NCBI GenBank assembly: GCA_018780435.1
Contig: JADMJS010000564.1
Coordinates: 1-34,839, forward strand
Direction of reading: 5' to 3'
DNA: 34,839 nt
Source of the DNA: Myxococcales bacterium
GTDB taxonomy: Bacteria > Myxococcota_A > UBA9042 > GCA-2863065
In this document: one piece after another, positions 1 to 10,416 of the stretch
Layout: every line of letters starts with the position of its first letter
Numbering within the stretch: position 1 is the first letter of the stretch
The notes under the pieces: model-generated
Told to the model about the DNA's origin: nothing
Seen by the model: only the letters and a program-made list of their open reading frames with translations
Database searches by the model: none
Translations under genes and position numbers: made by a program

Positions 1-1444
1 TGACGCTCATGAGTGGGGTGTGGAGGGCTGGGGCGACGTTCCAGACGACCTGCCATCCCACGAAGCACGCGAGCACGAAGACCGTCGCGTGGTTCAGGAA
101 GTCACGAGTGGCTGGGCTGATCCCCCCGCCGAGCGTGACCTTCATGTAGATCCAGATCGCGAGCAAGATCAGGGCGATGGCCTCGTAGATGAAGGACCGC
201 CGCGGCGTCTCCTTGCGGGCCGCGACCTCCCGTTGATGTTCGGCTGAGGTCTTCACCGCGGGCGGTGCGACCTTCGCCGCCACTGGGGCTGGCTTCGCGG
301 GCTCCGGGGCCGGGAGGGGCGGTGGTGGATAGCGCAGCTCGCCACCATTGAGCACCAGCGCGCCCCGGACCACGACATCCGTCTCGTCGACGTGAAATCC
401 TGCCGCCTTGCCCATGTCATCGAGGAGATGGGCGACGTTGTTGCCGTAGAGCTGACTGGCAGTCCCCGGCAGCCGGGTCGCGAGGTCGTGATGGCCGATG
501 ATGGTGACACCGTGCCGTACGACGACCTCGCCGGGCACCGTCAGCTCGCAGTTGCCGCCCTGGCGTGCCGCGAGGTCCACGATGACACTACCCGGCTTCA
601 TCAGCGGGACCATGTCCGCGAGCCACAGCTTTGGCGCCGGGCGGCCCGGGATGAGCGCCGTCGTGATGACGACGTCGACGTCTTTGGCCTGCGCGCGGAA
701 GAGCGCCATCTCCGCGGCGATGAACTCCGGGCTCATCTCCTTGGCGTAGCCACCGTGACCGTCGCCGGACTCTTGGAGCGTGACCTCCAGGAACTCGGCG
801 CCGAGGCTCTGAACCTGCTCGCGTGCTGCGGAGCGGGTGTCGAAGGCACGGACGATGGCACCGAGGCCACGGGCAGCGCCGATGGCGGCTAGGCCAGCGA
901 CGCCGGCGCCGATGATGAGGACCTTCGCGGGGTGGGTGCGACCGGCCGCCGTCACTTGTCCCGTGAAGAAGCTCCCGAAGTGACTCGCCGCTTCGAGGAC
1001 GGCTCGATAGCCGGCGATGTTGGCCATCGAGCTGAGCGCATCGAGCTTCTGCGCCCGACTGATGCGGGGCACTTGATCCATCGCGAGGACGGTCACGCCG
1101 CGGGATGCGAGACGCTCCACGAGGGCGCCGTTTTGGGCCGGGTAGAGGAAGCTGATGAGGGTGGTCCCAGCGTGCAGCAGGTCCGCCTCGTGGGCGCCAT
1201 CCCCCTCGCCGAGGGGCCGAGGCGCGTGCAGCTTGACCACGATGGGCGAGCCCCACACGTCGTCGCGGGTTCCGATCGTCGCACCGGCGGCTTCGTATCG
1301 TTCGTCTGGGAAGCTGGCGAGAGCGCCTGCCCCCGCTTCGATCACGACCGAGAAGCCCTGCTTCAGCAAGGTCTTCACCGTGTCTGGCGCGACCGCTACG
1401 CGGGTCTCGCCCGGCAGCGTCTCACGCGGTACTCCAATTCTCAC
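1..1444 (-). CDS. pntA: NAD(P) transhydrogenase subunit alpha, C-terminus cut by window edge
   Basis: Proton-translocating transhydrogenase alpha subunit: hydride transfer from NADH to NADP+ coupled to proton entry, in the inner membrane with PntB. The frame is open to the left edge and gives 481 residues; E. coli PntA has about 510, so roughly 30 C-terminal residues are missing. It starts VRIGVPRETLPGETRVAVAP, typical of the AlaDH/PNT N-terminal domain. The NAD-binding motif GAGVAG is at about residues 179-184 and the PNT C-terminal half follows. A Pro/Ala linker then leads to hydrophobic segments (SFIYEAIALILLAIWIYMKV and the last 35 residues), so this is the fused E. coli-like alpha subunit rather than split PntAA/PntAB. 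GTG start chosen because GAGGAGG lies 6 nt upstream. pntB is expected just outside the left edge. Confidence 0.93.
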   Translation of the reverse strand, partial: MRIGVPRETLPGETRVAVAPDTVKTLLKQGFSVVIEAGAGALASFPDERYEAAGATIGTRDDVWGSPIVVKLHAPRPLGEGDGAHEADLLHAGTTLISFLYPAQNGALVERLASRGVTVLAMDQVPRISRAQKLDALSSMANIAGYRAVLEAASHFGSFFTGQVTAAGRTHPAKVLIIGAGVAGLAAIGAARGLGAIVRAFDTRSAAREQVQSLGAEFLEVTLQESGDGHGGYAKEMSPEFIAAEMALFRAQAKDVDVVITTALIPGRPAPKLWLADMVPLMKPGSVIVDLAARQGGNCELTVPGEVVVRHGVTIIGHHDLATRLPGTASQLYGNNVAHLLDDMGKAAGFHVDETDVVVRGALVLNGGELRYPPPPLPAPEPAKPAPVAAKVAPPAVKTSAEHQREVAARKETPRRSFIYEAIALILLAIWIYMKVTLGGGISPATRDFLNHATVFVLACFVGWQVVWNVAPALHTPLMSV

Positions 1445-1765
1445 GTCGGGCCTCCTCGACGGGCCGGCTCCCACTCGGGTCGAGCTTGGGACGGGACGCC
1501 CCAAGTCGATCCAGCCGGGAAGTCACCCTCGGCTCGGGGCGAGTGTCTATCATCGAATGGCTTTAGAGTCAGCATACTTGCATCGTAAGTCTTCACAGGT
1601 CGCCGGGGTGCTGGAGGCGTCTGCACAGGGCGCTCGTCGGCCGCCCGGTTCGAGCGTAGCCGTCGACGTGCCGAGGTGACGAAGAGGCTCACGTTCCCAC
1701 CCTCCATGTCAGTTGAGCGACGAGCGGAGTTGGTTCGCGCGCGAGGAAGGTCTATAGTCCGCGTC
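1445..1765. other. Divergent intergenic region between pntA and the KH-domain gene
   Basis: About 320 bases with no convincing gene. It holds the ribosome binding site of pntA at its left end and the promoter of the KH-domain gene at its right end. Open frames crossing it in both strands have low-complexity Arg/Ser/Pro-rich translations without recognisable domains. I found no convincing minus-strand promoter for pntA. Confidence 0.5.
1730..1758 (+). promoter_or_regulatory. Sigma70-type promoter of the KH-domain gene, probably leaderless
   Basis: TTGGTT (1730-1735), a 17-base spacer, then TATAGT (1753-1758). The ATG of the KH-domain gene begins at 1766, eight bases after the last base of the -10 box. 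Transcription would therefore start at or within a base or two of the start codon. No Shine-Dalgarno sequence could fit in such a transcript. Confidence 0.6.
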
Positions 1766-2032
1766 ATGTCGATGCCACCCGCCCTTGACGCCGGTCCCGT
1801 GCTCGCCGAGCTGGTAGGCGTCATGGTGCGCGCCATTGTGGACGCCGAGTCCGACGTGCGCACCGTCGTCATCGAGACGGGCGGCCTCGTGGTCATCGAG
1901 GTGGCGGTGGCGCGCGGCGACGTGGGGAAGGTCATCGGCCGAGAGGGCGCCATGGCGCTCGCGCTCCGAACTTTGCTCAGCAACGCGGCCCGCAAGTACG
2001 GAAAGCGCTCCGAGCTCCGCATCCTCGAGTGA
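1766..2032 (+). CDS. KH-domain RNA-binding protein, KhpA-like (UPF0109 family)
   Basis: Small single KH-domain protein of 88 residues, resembling KhpA-type RNA-binding proteins. The second half has the KH signature G-K-V-I-G-R-E-G (GXXG loop), followed by A-L-R-T-L-L-S-N-A-A and a basic helix, as in the family. KhpA proteins bind RNA in the cytoplasm, often with KhpB/Jag, and affect cell division and elongation in Firmicutes; the role here is unknown. In many bacteria the gene sits between rpsP and rimM; here it stands alone. ATG 1766 is chosen because a good promoter ends 7 nt upstream; a second in-frame ATG is at 1772. The frame is open further upstream, but that part would lie before the promoter. 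Confidence 0.85.
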   Translation: MSMPPALDAGPVLAELVGVMVRAIVDAESDVRTVVIETGGLVVIEVAVARGDVGKVIGREGAMALALRTLLSNAARKYGKRSELRILE

Positions 2033-2069
2033 CCCGTCGGCTGCGGCCGGACGTTGACTCTGCGCCGTA

Positions 2070-2105
2070 GTCCCGAAATCGGACGGGGCTGTCCGAAAAT
2101 GGGAC
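2070..2105. repeat. Imperfect inverted repeat upstream of the lamin-tail gene
   Basis: Two 15-base arms (2070-2084 and 2091-2105) of the form GTCCC-N5-CGGAC and GTCCG-N5-GGGAC around a 6-base centre; 12 of 15 positions pair. There is no T tract after it, so it looks more like a protein-binding dyad than a terminator. A TTGACT (2054-2059) lies just upstream, without a convincing -10 box. Confidence 0.35.
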
Positions 2106-2199
2106 GCCAATTGGGACAGAGCTGCAACGCAAGTCCTCGAAAATAAAGAAGTCGATCGATTGGCACGTCGCGTGGAAAGGGGGCCTGCAGGAGGCTTCC

Positions 2200-3078
2200 A
2201 TGCTCGATCTCGCCCTCATCGTCGTCGTCTCACTTCACCTCGGTTGCTCCCGCATCGGACCGGAGCTCCCCACCGATCCGGGCGAAGGGGACGCGTCCCC
2301 ACCCCGGCCGCTGCTCGATGCCCACCTCGCCCCACCTGGGCGCGGCGCCCCGGATCGGCCGGCCGCGTCGGCGCCACCCACTCGTCCTCCGACGTCGACG
2401 CCGACGTCGGTCACAGTCGCGCCTGCCTCGTCCGACCGGGCACGTTGCGGGAAGGTCGTTCGACTCTCGGAGTTCATGGCCGACCCGAAGCGGGTCCCCG
2501 ACGGCGCTGGCGAGTGGATCGAGCTCAGCAACCCCGGGCTCGATCCGGTCGACCTCGACGGTTGGCGTCTCACCGACGGGCGCCGTGACTCGCACCTCAT
2601 CCGGGTCTCGGGAGGCCTCATCATCCCGCCTGGCGGCAGCATCGTCCTGGGCCTCGAGTTCGACGGGCGCCTAAACGGCGGGGTGCAGGTCGACTACCGC
2701 TACGAGGGATTTCACCTCTCGAACGAGTCCGACCGTATCCGCCTCGACGACCCGTGTGGCGACGCCGTCATCGACGTCATCTACCCGACAGACGACGACT
2801 TCCCGAAGGCCCGACCCGGCCGATCCTTGGAAGCGACGCGCCTCCGAGAGCGAGACGTTCCGACGGGCTGGAAGACGGCGAGCGACCGACTCTCCGGTGG
2901 AGACTACGGCACGCCCGGGGCGTCGAAGCTCAAGTGGCCGATGGCAAAGTCGCCGTCGCGGGAAGGCGCGTCAGCGCCCGATCTTGAGCGGGACGCGAAT
3001 GACCTCGGGTCCACCACCAAAGGGCTTCACCGAGATCCCCGCGAGCGCCCCCCGCGCGCAGGTACCGAACGCCGGTGA
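2200..3078 (+). CDS. Secreted lamin-tail-domain (LTD) lipoprotein
   Basis: 292 residues. A short signal sequence ends in H-L-G-C (Cys16), an imperfect lipobox, so lipidation is likely but not certain. A Pro/Ala/Thr-rich linker (about 25-80) follows. An LTD domain (about 88-240) reads L-S-E-F-M-A-D-P, G-E-W-I-E-L-S-N and G-W-R-L-T-D-G, and ends in the usual D-Y-G-T-P-G-A. LTD domains are beta-sandwiches common in exported proteins of Myxococcota and Bacteroidetes; here the substrate is unknown. The start is set by AGGAGG at 2189-2194. The last ~52 residues are basic, low-complexity and look unrelated to the domain; they run 108 bp into the convergent GYF_2 gene, which suggests loss of an earlier stop. 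Confidence 0.78.
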   Translation: MLDLALIVVVSLHLGCSRIGPELPTDPGEGDASPPRPLLDAHLAPPGRGAPDRPAASAPPTRPPTSTPTSVTVAPASSDRARCGKVVRLSEFMADPKRVPDGAGEWIELSNPGLDPVDLDGWRLTDGRRDSHLIRVSGGLIIPPGGSIVLGLEFDGRLNGGVQVDYRYEGFHLSNESDRIRLDDPCGDAVIDVIYPTDDDFPKARPGRSLEATRLRERDVPTGWKTASDRLSGGDYGTPGASKLKWPMAKSPSREGASAPDLERDANDLGSTTKGLHRDPRERPPRAGTERR

Positions 3079-3879
3079 GTTGGCGCCGTTCTGGCCGAGC
3101 CGGATGTTGCCGATCGAGCCCGTCGGCAGCAGGCTGAACTGGACCGTCGTCCCATTGAACGAATCAGAACGCTCCGCTTCGGCTTGAGCGCAGCCGAGGA
3201 GCTTCGAGATGGCGCTCTGGCGGACCATCGCGAGCTCGCCCGGCCCGAGATCCCGCCCTTCGTCGGCCGTGTTGGAGAAGTCGATCTCCTGAACGGCGGC
3301 AGCGTCATCGGCCAGGTCGTCGGCGCCAACGGCCCGGGCTTCACCCGGGGCGCCTTGGGCGGCGACTGGCCGTCGCTTCGGCCTCGTCGCCGTCGTACCG
3401 GCCTTGACCTCGCGGAGCGCCACCTTCTCTTCGGCCCACTGAATGGGACCACGCGTGTCGAGGTACGCGCGTTCGGGCAAGGGCTGCAAATCGAGGGTCC
3501 GTAGGAGGTCAGTGGGGATGCCGCTCGTCGACAAGGGCTGACTCTCTTGCATGTGCCGCCAGCCGAAGTAGCCGCCAACGCCGCCGAGGACCACGATGAC
3601 GCTCGAGATCGCGACCCACGGGATCGCCTTCTGTTTTGCGACCTTGCGGTCCTCCGCATGCCGCTCGAGCTCGGCGGCGGCGGCCCGAATGACGTCCGCG
3701 AAGCCCGGGACGCTGTTCAGGACACGCCACTCGGGCGAGGTGAGCTCGCGGACCTGAGTGGACTCGGTTAGTGCCTTCTGCTTGAGCAGATCCTTCAGCT
3801 CGTGAGGGCGGAAGGGGCCGACGTCGCGACCGTCGCGTTTGTAGAGCCATCGCGTCTTGTGAAAGTTCGTTTCGCTCAT
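2971..3879 (-). CDS. GYF_2-domain inner-membrane protein with AgmX-like C-terminus
   Basis: 302 residues from ATG 3879; the frame is open further upstream, but the domain begins right after this Met. Residues 10-62 form a GYF_2 (DUF4339) domain: W-L-Y-K-R-D-G-R-D-V-G-P-F, E-L-K-D-L-L, and a late W-R-V. One transmembrane helix at about 86-108 follows a Lys-rich stretch, so the GYF_2 domain is predicted cytoplasmic and the rest periplasmic. A variable linker leads to a C-terminal region (about 225-302) with two cysteines and alternating strands, resembling the TonB-like tail of myxobacterial AgmX/PglI-type proteins (by memory of the family layout). Function unknown; such proteins have been linked to gliding and envelope complexes. 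The 3' end overlaps the LTD gene. Confidence 0.75.
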   Translation of the reverse strand: MSETNFHKTRWLYKRDGRDVGPFRPHELKDLLKQKALTESTQVRELTSPEWRVLNSVPGFADVIRAAAAELERHAEDRKVAKQKAIPWVAISSVIVVLGGVGGYFGWRHMQESQPLSTSGIPTDLLRTLDLQPLPERAYLDTRGPIQWAEEKVALREVKAGTTATRPKRRPVAAQGAPGEARAVGADDLADDAAAVQEIDFSNTADEGRDLGPGELAMVRQSAISKLLGCAQAEAERSDSFNGTTVQFSLLPTGSIGNIRLGQNGANSPAFGTCARGALAGISVKPFGGGPEVIRVPLKIGR

Positions 3880-3887
3880 GTCGTCGG

Positions 3888-4463
3888 CTAACCCGCTTCG
3901 CCTTCCCGGCGTGGTTTCGGGGAGTCTTCGGGCGATGGCGGGGCCACGTCCGAGGCGTTCAGAGACACCCGCCACCCGGTCGCCTGCTTCTTGAGCTCGA
4001 TTCGAGCTCGCTTCTCGCCACGGCGGACTTCGATGATGGCCCGGCCGTCGTTGCGCTCGACCTCCACGAACTCGTCCTGTGGACCGATGTGTGAGCGTCG
4101 AACGCGAAAGAGCTGGTGAGGTTCGAGCCTCGGCAAGTTAGGTGGCAGCGCGTCGTTGGTCCGCGTGGCTTGGTCGATGAAGATCGTCTGGCTCTCGGTC
4201 GAGAGGAGGCCGTATGCCGAGAGCGACGCGCCATCGACGCCGGAAGCGAGTCGGTCCACCGCCGCCACGAAGGAGCGCGCGACATCAATGGGTGCCGGCT
4301 CTTGCCGCCCACATCCGAGGGCGAGGGCCACCACTGCGAACCCGAGCAGCCCTCGCACGAACGCCGACGTCGAAACACGACCGTCCGTGCGCCCTTGGCC
4401 GAACGCCGCGGTGTCGGCAAGGGTGCGGCCGGTGACATGAAGTGCTGCGTTGGGGGAGTACAA
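3888..4463 (-). CDS. Putative lipoprotein of unknown function
   Basis: Hydrophobic segment L-L-G-F-A-V-V-A-L-A-L-G-C followed by a soluble domain of about 145 residues rich in Arg/Glu, ending 8 bp before the GYF_2 gene, so probably co-transcribed with it. The lipobox A-L-G-C is good. The start is uncertain. TTG 4463 has AGGAGG six bases upstream and is used here, but gives a long N-terminal extension. GTG 4358 would give an ideal 15-residue lipoprotein signal without a clear ribosome binding site. ATG 4484 is also in frame. No domain was recognised; the fold may be NTF2/SnoaL-like (paired basic strands near the end), which is a guess. Confidence 0.65.
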   Translation of the reverse strand: MYSPNAALHVTGRTLADTAAFGQGRTDGRVSTSAFVRGLLGFAVVALALGCGRQEPAPIDVARSFVAAVDRLASGVDGASLSAYGLLSTESQTIFIDQATRTNDALPPNLPRLEPHQLFRVRRSHIGPQDEFVEVERNDGRAIIEVRRGEKRARIELKKQATGWRVSLNASDVAPPSPEDSPKPRREGEAG

Positions 4464-4538
4464 GAGCGACCTCCTATGGGTCATGGCGAGTCACCGACGG
4501 ATCGTCTCGAACGAGCGGGGCCCGGCCGGCCCCATGGT

Positions 4539-5624
4539 TCAGGGCGCGGGAGCGGCTGGCAGCGTATCCAAGTGCCGCATCTCGGCTTCAACGCGGCGAA
4601 GCCCCTCTCGTTCCAAGGTCGCTTCCAAACCAGCGTAGCCCCATCGTTTCGTGTCGTCGCGGGTCATCACGAAGGTGCGTGCGTTCCCATCGAGCTTCAC
4701 GACGACGCTCGCCTTCTCGGTCCCCTGATTCTCGACGCTCTCAATGGTGGCTGTAGCGCCAATCGGGAGGTCCGCCGCGAGCGCGCCTGTGTCCCAGAGC
4801 CCCGCGAAGAACGCCTTCTCGTCGCCAACCCGTTCAGCCCACGCGAACTTCCGCTCGGCGAGGAGAGCCTGGCGGGCGGGGAGCGCGGGGAAGCGCTTCT
4901 CGAGGCTCGCCTGATACAATTTCAGCGACGCGACCGCCTTCTTGATGGGCTCCTTGGACGCCGGGCTCAAGAGCTCGTAGACCATGACGCGTGCACCGCG
5001 CTTGACCGACTCGAAGAAGACGTTGAAGGCCCCTTCCGGCTTGCTGCGGTCGGTCGTCTCCTGGGCGGCCTTGTCCCAACTCTCGAGATTGGCGCGAGCG
5101 ACGGCGAGGTTCGCCCGGAGACGCTTGAAGGTTGGGTTCAGGTCGAGTTGGGCCTGGATGGCGGTCGACTTCCACGCCCCTCCCTCCTTGACGAAGCGGA
5201 AGACCTCTCCGGCTCGCGTCGTAAGGCTGGCTTCGTCGCCCTGGACGGCGAGCGCCTCGATGGCCATGCCGGCGTCGGCCGCCGCGTCGAACTTCACACG
5301 ACTGAAGTCGAGGAGCGCGAGGAAGAAGTCACGTTCGTCGCGAGCCCCTTCCACGAGGCTCGAACCGAGGCTCGCGAGCGCGGCGACGCGGTCCACTTCC
5401 GGATAGCCCGCGCTCGCCGCCGAGACGACGTCCCGAACTTCGACATACAGCTCTTTCAGCGTCTTTCGTGCCGGCTCCGGGGTCATCTCCCAGAGCTTGG
5501 CCCCGTCTTTGGCGCGGACGGCGTCGACGAAGCTCCTGTAGGCAGCCGACACGTCGGGGTCGAAGTTCGGTGGCTCGGCGCACGCGAGCACGAGGACCAG
5601 GAGCGACTTGAAGGCGAAACGCAT
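4539..5624 (-). CDS. Putative helical lipoprotein of unknown function
   Basis: 361 residues. Signal sequence MRFAFKSLLVLVLAC with lipobox V-L-A-C, so exported and lipid-anchored. The mature part is charged and mostly helical, with repeated Ala/Leu/Lys/Glu segments. It contains two stretches of the type A-Y-R-S-F-V-D-A-V-R-A-K-D-G and A-F-N-V-F-F-E-S-V-K-R-G, which look like duplicated domain starts and resemble the start of the neighbouring lipoprotein (A-R-S-F-V-A-A-V-D-R-L). The two adjacent genes may therefore be related. No domain recognised. It is followed on the same strand by the smaller lipoprotein and the GYF_2 gene. Confidence 0.72.
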   Translation of the reverse strand: MRFAFKSLLVLVLACAEPPNFDPDVSAAYRSFVDAVRAKDGAKLWEMTPEPARKTLKELYVEVRDVVSAASAGYPEVDRVAALASLGSSLVEGARDERDFFLALLDFSRVKFDAAADAGMAIEALAVQGDEASLTTRAGEVFRFVKEGGAWKSTAIQAQLDLNPTFKRLRANLAVARANLESWDKAAQETTDRSKPEGAFNVFFESVKRGARVMVYELLSPASKEPIKKAVASLKLYQASLEKRFPALPARQALLAERKFAWAERVGDEKAFFAGLWDTGALAADLPIGATATIESVENQGTEKASVVVKLDGNARTFVMTRDDTKRWGYAGLEATLEREGLRRVEAEMRHLDTLPAAPAP

Positions 5625-5760
5625 GACCGGGTTCTACCCGAGTCCAGCCGTGAACAGAAGCGGTCTCGGCGGCGGGGATGCGTGTCCGTTTTCGACGAAC
5701 ATTGTCCACCCAACCGGGGTTCTGGCGCACGGGGAGTGCGCCGGCCCGGGTGCGGATGGA

Positions 5761-8322
<2,562 letters not shown>

Positions 8323-8323
8323 A

Positions 8324-10138
8324 CTAGCCTCCACTGAGACCGCGGTTGTCCGCAGCCCGGGAGGCCGCGGTGTTTTCCATTCGCCTTAATGCTTCGAGCG
8401 GATCGTCCACGCTGAGGCGGGCGAGCTCGGCTCGTTCTCGTTCGTCGTCTCGCGCTCTCGCCTGAGCGTCGAGTGCGTCGCATAGATCTACGAAGGCCCG
8501 CTCCGGATCGCCGTCGAAGGGGTCCGTGGCCGACAGGATGCGCACCACCGCGACCTGGGCGTCGTGGCGCCCGGCGTCACTCAACATCTCGAGGAGCATG
8601 GCACCATCGAGCAAACCAACGCGCTCGTAGACCTGCAACGCCGCGTCGAGCACCGCTCGAACGCCCGCGTGCGTGATGAGGTCGCCGGTATCTCGCGCGG
8701 CCCAGAACGGCAAGAGCGCGCTCGCGTGCCGGAGCAGCAGCTCCATCAGCGCCTTCTCGAGCTTCGGCGCTGGCCGTGCCGAGAGCGTCGGGGGGCTCGA
8801 GACGGCGGGCGCGTCGGACTGTGGCGGGCGTCCGCGGGCGCTCGCGAGCCAGCGGTTCAGATCGCCTTCGAGGACCCCGAGGCTCGCGGCAAGCCGCTTT
8901 CGGTAGAGGTCGCGTTCGGCCTGTGTCGCCAGCAGACTAAAGGAGGGGGCGAGCGCCTCGACGACCCTGGCTTTGGCCGGGACGCTACCGTCAAACGGGG
9001 CCATGGCCTCGTCGACGATGACGTCGAAGAGGGGGCGGCCACTTGCAACGAGGGCTTCGAAGGCCTCTGCACCATGTTTCTGGACGAAGGAGTCGGGGTC
9101 TTCGCCTCGCGGGAGCGTTACGGCACGACCATTGACCCCGGCCGCAAGGAGGATCGGGGCCGCCTTGCGAGTCGCGGCTTGGCCGGCGTTATCGCCGTCG
9201 TAAGCGAGCACGACTTGGCTCGACAGGCGCACGAGGAGCTGGCATTGCGCCTCGGTCAGCGCCGTGCCCATGGGCGCCACCGTCTCCTGGAAACCCGCCT
9301 GCACCATCGACAGCACGTCGACGTTGCCTTCGACCACGATGGCCCGGCCACGCATGCGGATGAACTTGCGCGCTTGATGGAGCCCGAAGAGGAGCTCGCC
9401 CTTGGCGAAGACCTCGGACTCCGGTGAGTTCAAGTACTTGGGCGTCTCCGGGTCGCTCGAGAGCGTGCGCCCACTGAACCCCGCCACCTGGCCCGCGATG
9501 GTGTAGACCGGGAACATCACGCGCCCACGGAAGCGGTCGTAGTACCCTCTGCCAGCACCCTCTCGCTGGGCCACGAGCCCCACGGTGACGGCGTCTCGTT
9601 GGCGCTGGAAGGTGTTCAGCACCGGACCGGAGAGCGAATCCCACGCGTCTGGAGCCCAGCCCACGCCGAAGGTCTCGATGGTCTCCGGGGAGAGGCCTCG
9701 TTTCTCGATGAGGTAGGAGACGGCCTCGGGTCCGAGGCTGGACCGGAAGTAGCTCGCGGCGTCTTGATTGAGTGCGTAGAGGCGGTCGCGGCTCTCTCGG
9801 GCGGCCCGCGACGCGCTCGGGTCCGCGTGGCCCGTGTCGTTCGATGGCAGCGGGATCCCAGTCCTCTCGGAGAGGCGCTCGAGTGCCTCGCGAAACGACA
9901 TGCCGAGATATTCGCGCAGGAAGGTGATGGCGTCGCCGCGCGCCTGACAACCGAAGCAGTAGTAGAAGCCTTCGGAATCGGTGACGTGGAAGCTCGGGCC
10001 CTTCTCGGCGTGGAACGGACACAGACCGACGTGACTACGCCCCGCTTTCTTCAGCGTGACGTGTTCGCCGATGAGCTGCACGAGACTCGTGCGACGCTTC
10101 ATCTCGCCGATGATCTGCTCGGTAACCGCGTTGTTCAC
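8324..10138 (-). CDS. dnaG: DNA primase DnaG
   Basis: Synthesises RNA primers at the replication fork with DnaB helicase. 604 residues, close to the usual ~580. N-terminal CHC2 zinc finger: Cys40, His43, Cys61 and Cys64 in C-P-F-H and Y-Y-C-F-G-C-Q. The catalytic core follows, with a TOPRIM fold whose acidic residues are visible as V-V-E270-G and Y-D314-G-D316. The C-terminal helicase-binding part (after ~430) is divergent. GTG start. The 3' end overlaps or abuts rpoD, so the two are expressed together. A promoter and an inverted repeat lie about 130-150 bp upstream. Confidence 0.97.
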   Translation of the reverse strand: MNNAVTEQIIGEMKRRTSLVQLIGEHVTLKKAGRSHVGLCPFHAEKGPSFHVTDSEGFYYCFGCQARGDAITFLREYLGMSFREALERLSERTGIPLPSNDTGHADPSASRAARESRDRLYALNQDAASYFRSSLGPEAVSYLIEKRGLSPETIETFGVGWAPDAWDSLSGPVLNTFQRQRDAVTVGLVAQREGAGRGYYDRFRGRVMFPVYTIAGQVAGFSGRTLSSDPETPKYLNSPESEVFAKGELLFGLHQARKFIRMRGRAIVVEGNVDVLSMVQAGFQETVAPMGTALTEAQCQLLVRLSSQVVLAYDGDNAGQAATRKAAPILLAAGVNGRAVTLPRGEDPDSFVQKHGAEAFEALVASGRPLFDVIVDEAMAPFDGSVPAKARVVEALAPSFSLLATQAERDLYRKRLAASLGVLEGDLNRWLASARGRPPQSDAPAVSSPPTLSARPAPKLEKALMELLLRHASALLPFWAARDTGDLITHAGVRAVLDAALQVYERVGLLDGAMLLEMLSDAGRHDAQVAVVRILSATDPFDGDPERAFVDLCDALDAQARARDDERERAELARLSVDDPLEALRRMENTAASRAADNRGLSGG

Positions 10139-10264
10139 CCGACGCCGCCCCTCGCCCCGTTTGTCTGATGCGTGCCGCCCCGAACGACTCGCACCACCGT
10201 GATGACACCGTCTGGACTCGCCGCCATGGGACGCAAAGCGCCTTCGGGCGAGCGAAGAGCGGGG

Positions 10265-10292
10265 AGTCTAGTGGTGAGACGGAGGGAGTCAA
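10265..10292 (-). promoter_or_regulatory. Sigma70-type promoter of dnaG-rpoD
   Basis: On the minus strand TTGACT (10292-10287), a 16-base spacer, then TAGACT (10270-10265). Predicted start near 10258, giving a leader of about 120 nt to the dnaG GTG. The -35 box overlaps an inverted repeat. Confidence 0.5.
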
Positions 10293-10315
10293 GGAGGAGC
10301 GGTCAACTCCTTGAC
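10288..10315. repeat. Perfect 9-bp inverted repeat overlapping the dnaG -35 box
   Basis: Arms GTCAAGGAG (10288-10296) and CTCCTTGAC (10307-10315) around a 10-base centre. No T tract on either side, so a terminator is unlikely. Its position over and just upstream of the -35 box of the dnaG promoter fits an operator or activator site, which is an inference. Confidence 0.5.
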
Positions 10316-10416
10316 AGTCGGGCGACTTTTCGCTTCGCCGCCGCCGATGGATGGCGTGGCGTCCTGCGATTCGGCCCGACGTGGGGGCCGTGTGCAGGGG
10401 CCGATCCCCCGCGAGC

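Noticed and set aside
2161..2175. TGGCAC resembling a sigma54 -24 element upstream of the LTD gene
   Set aside because: The matching -12 TTGC is absent at the right spacing.
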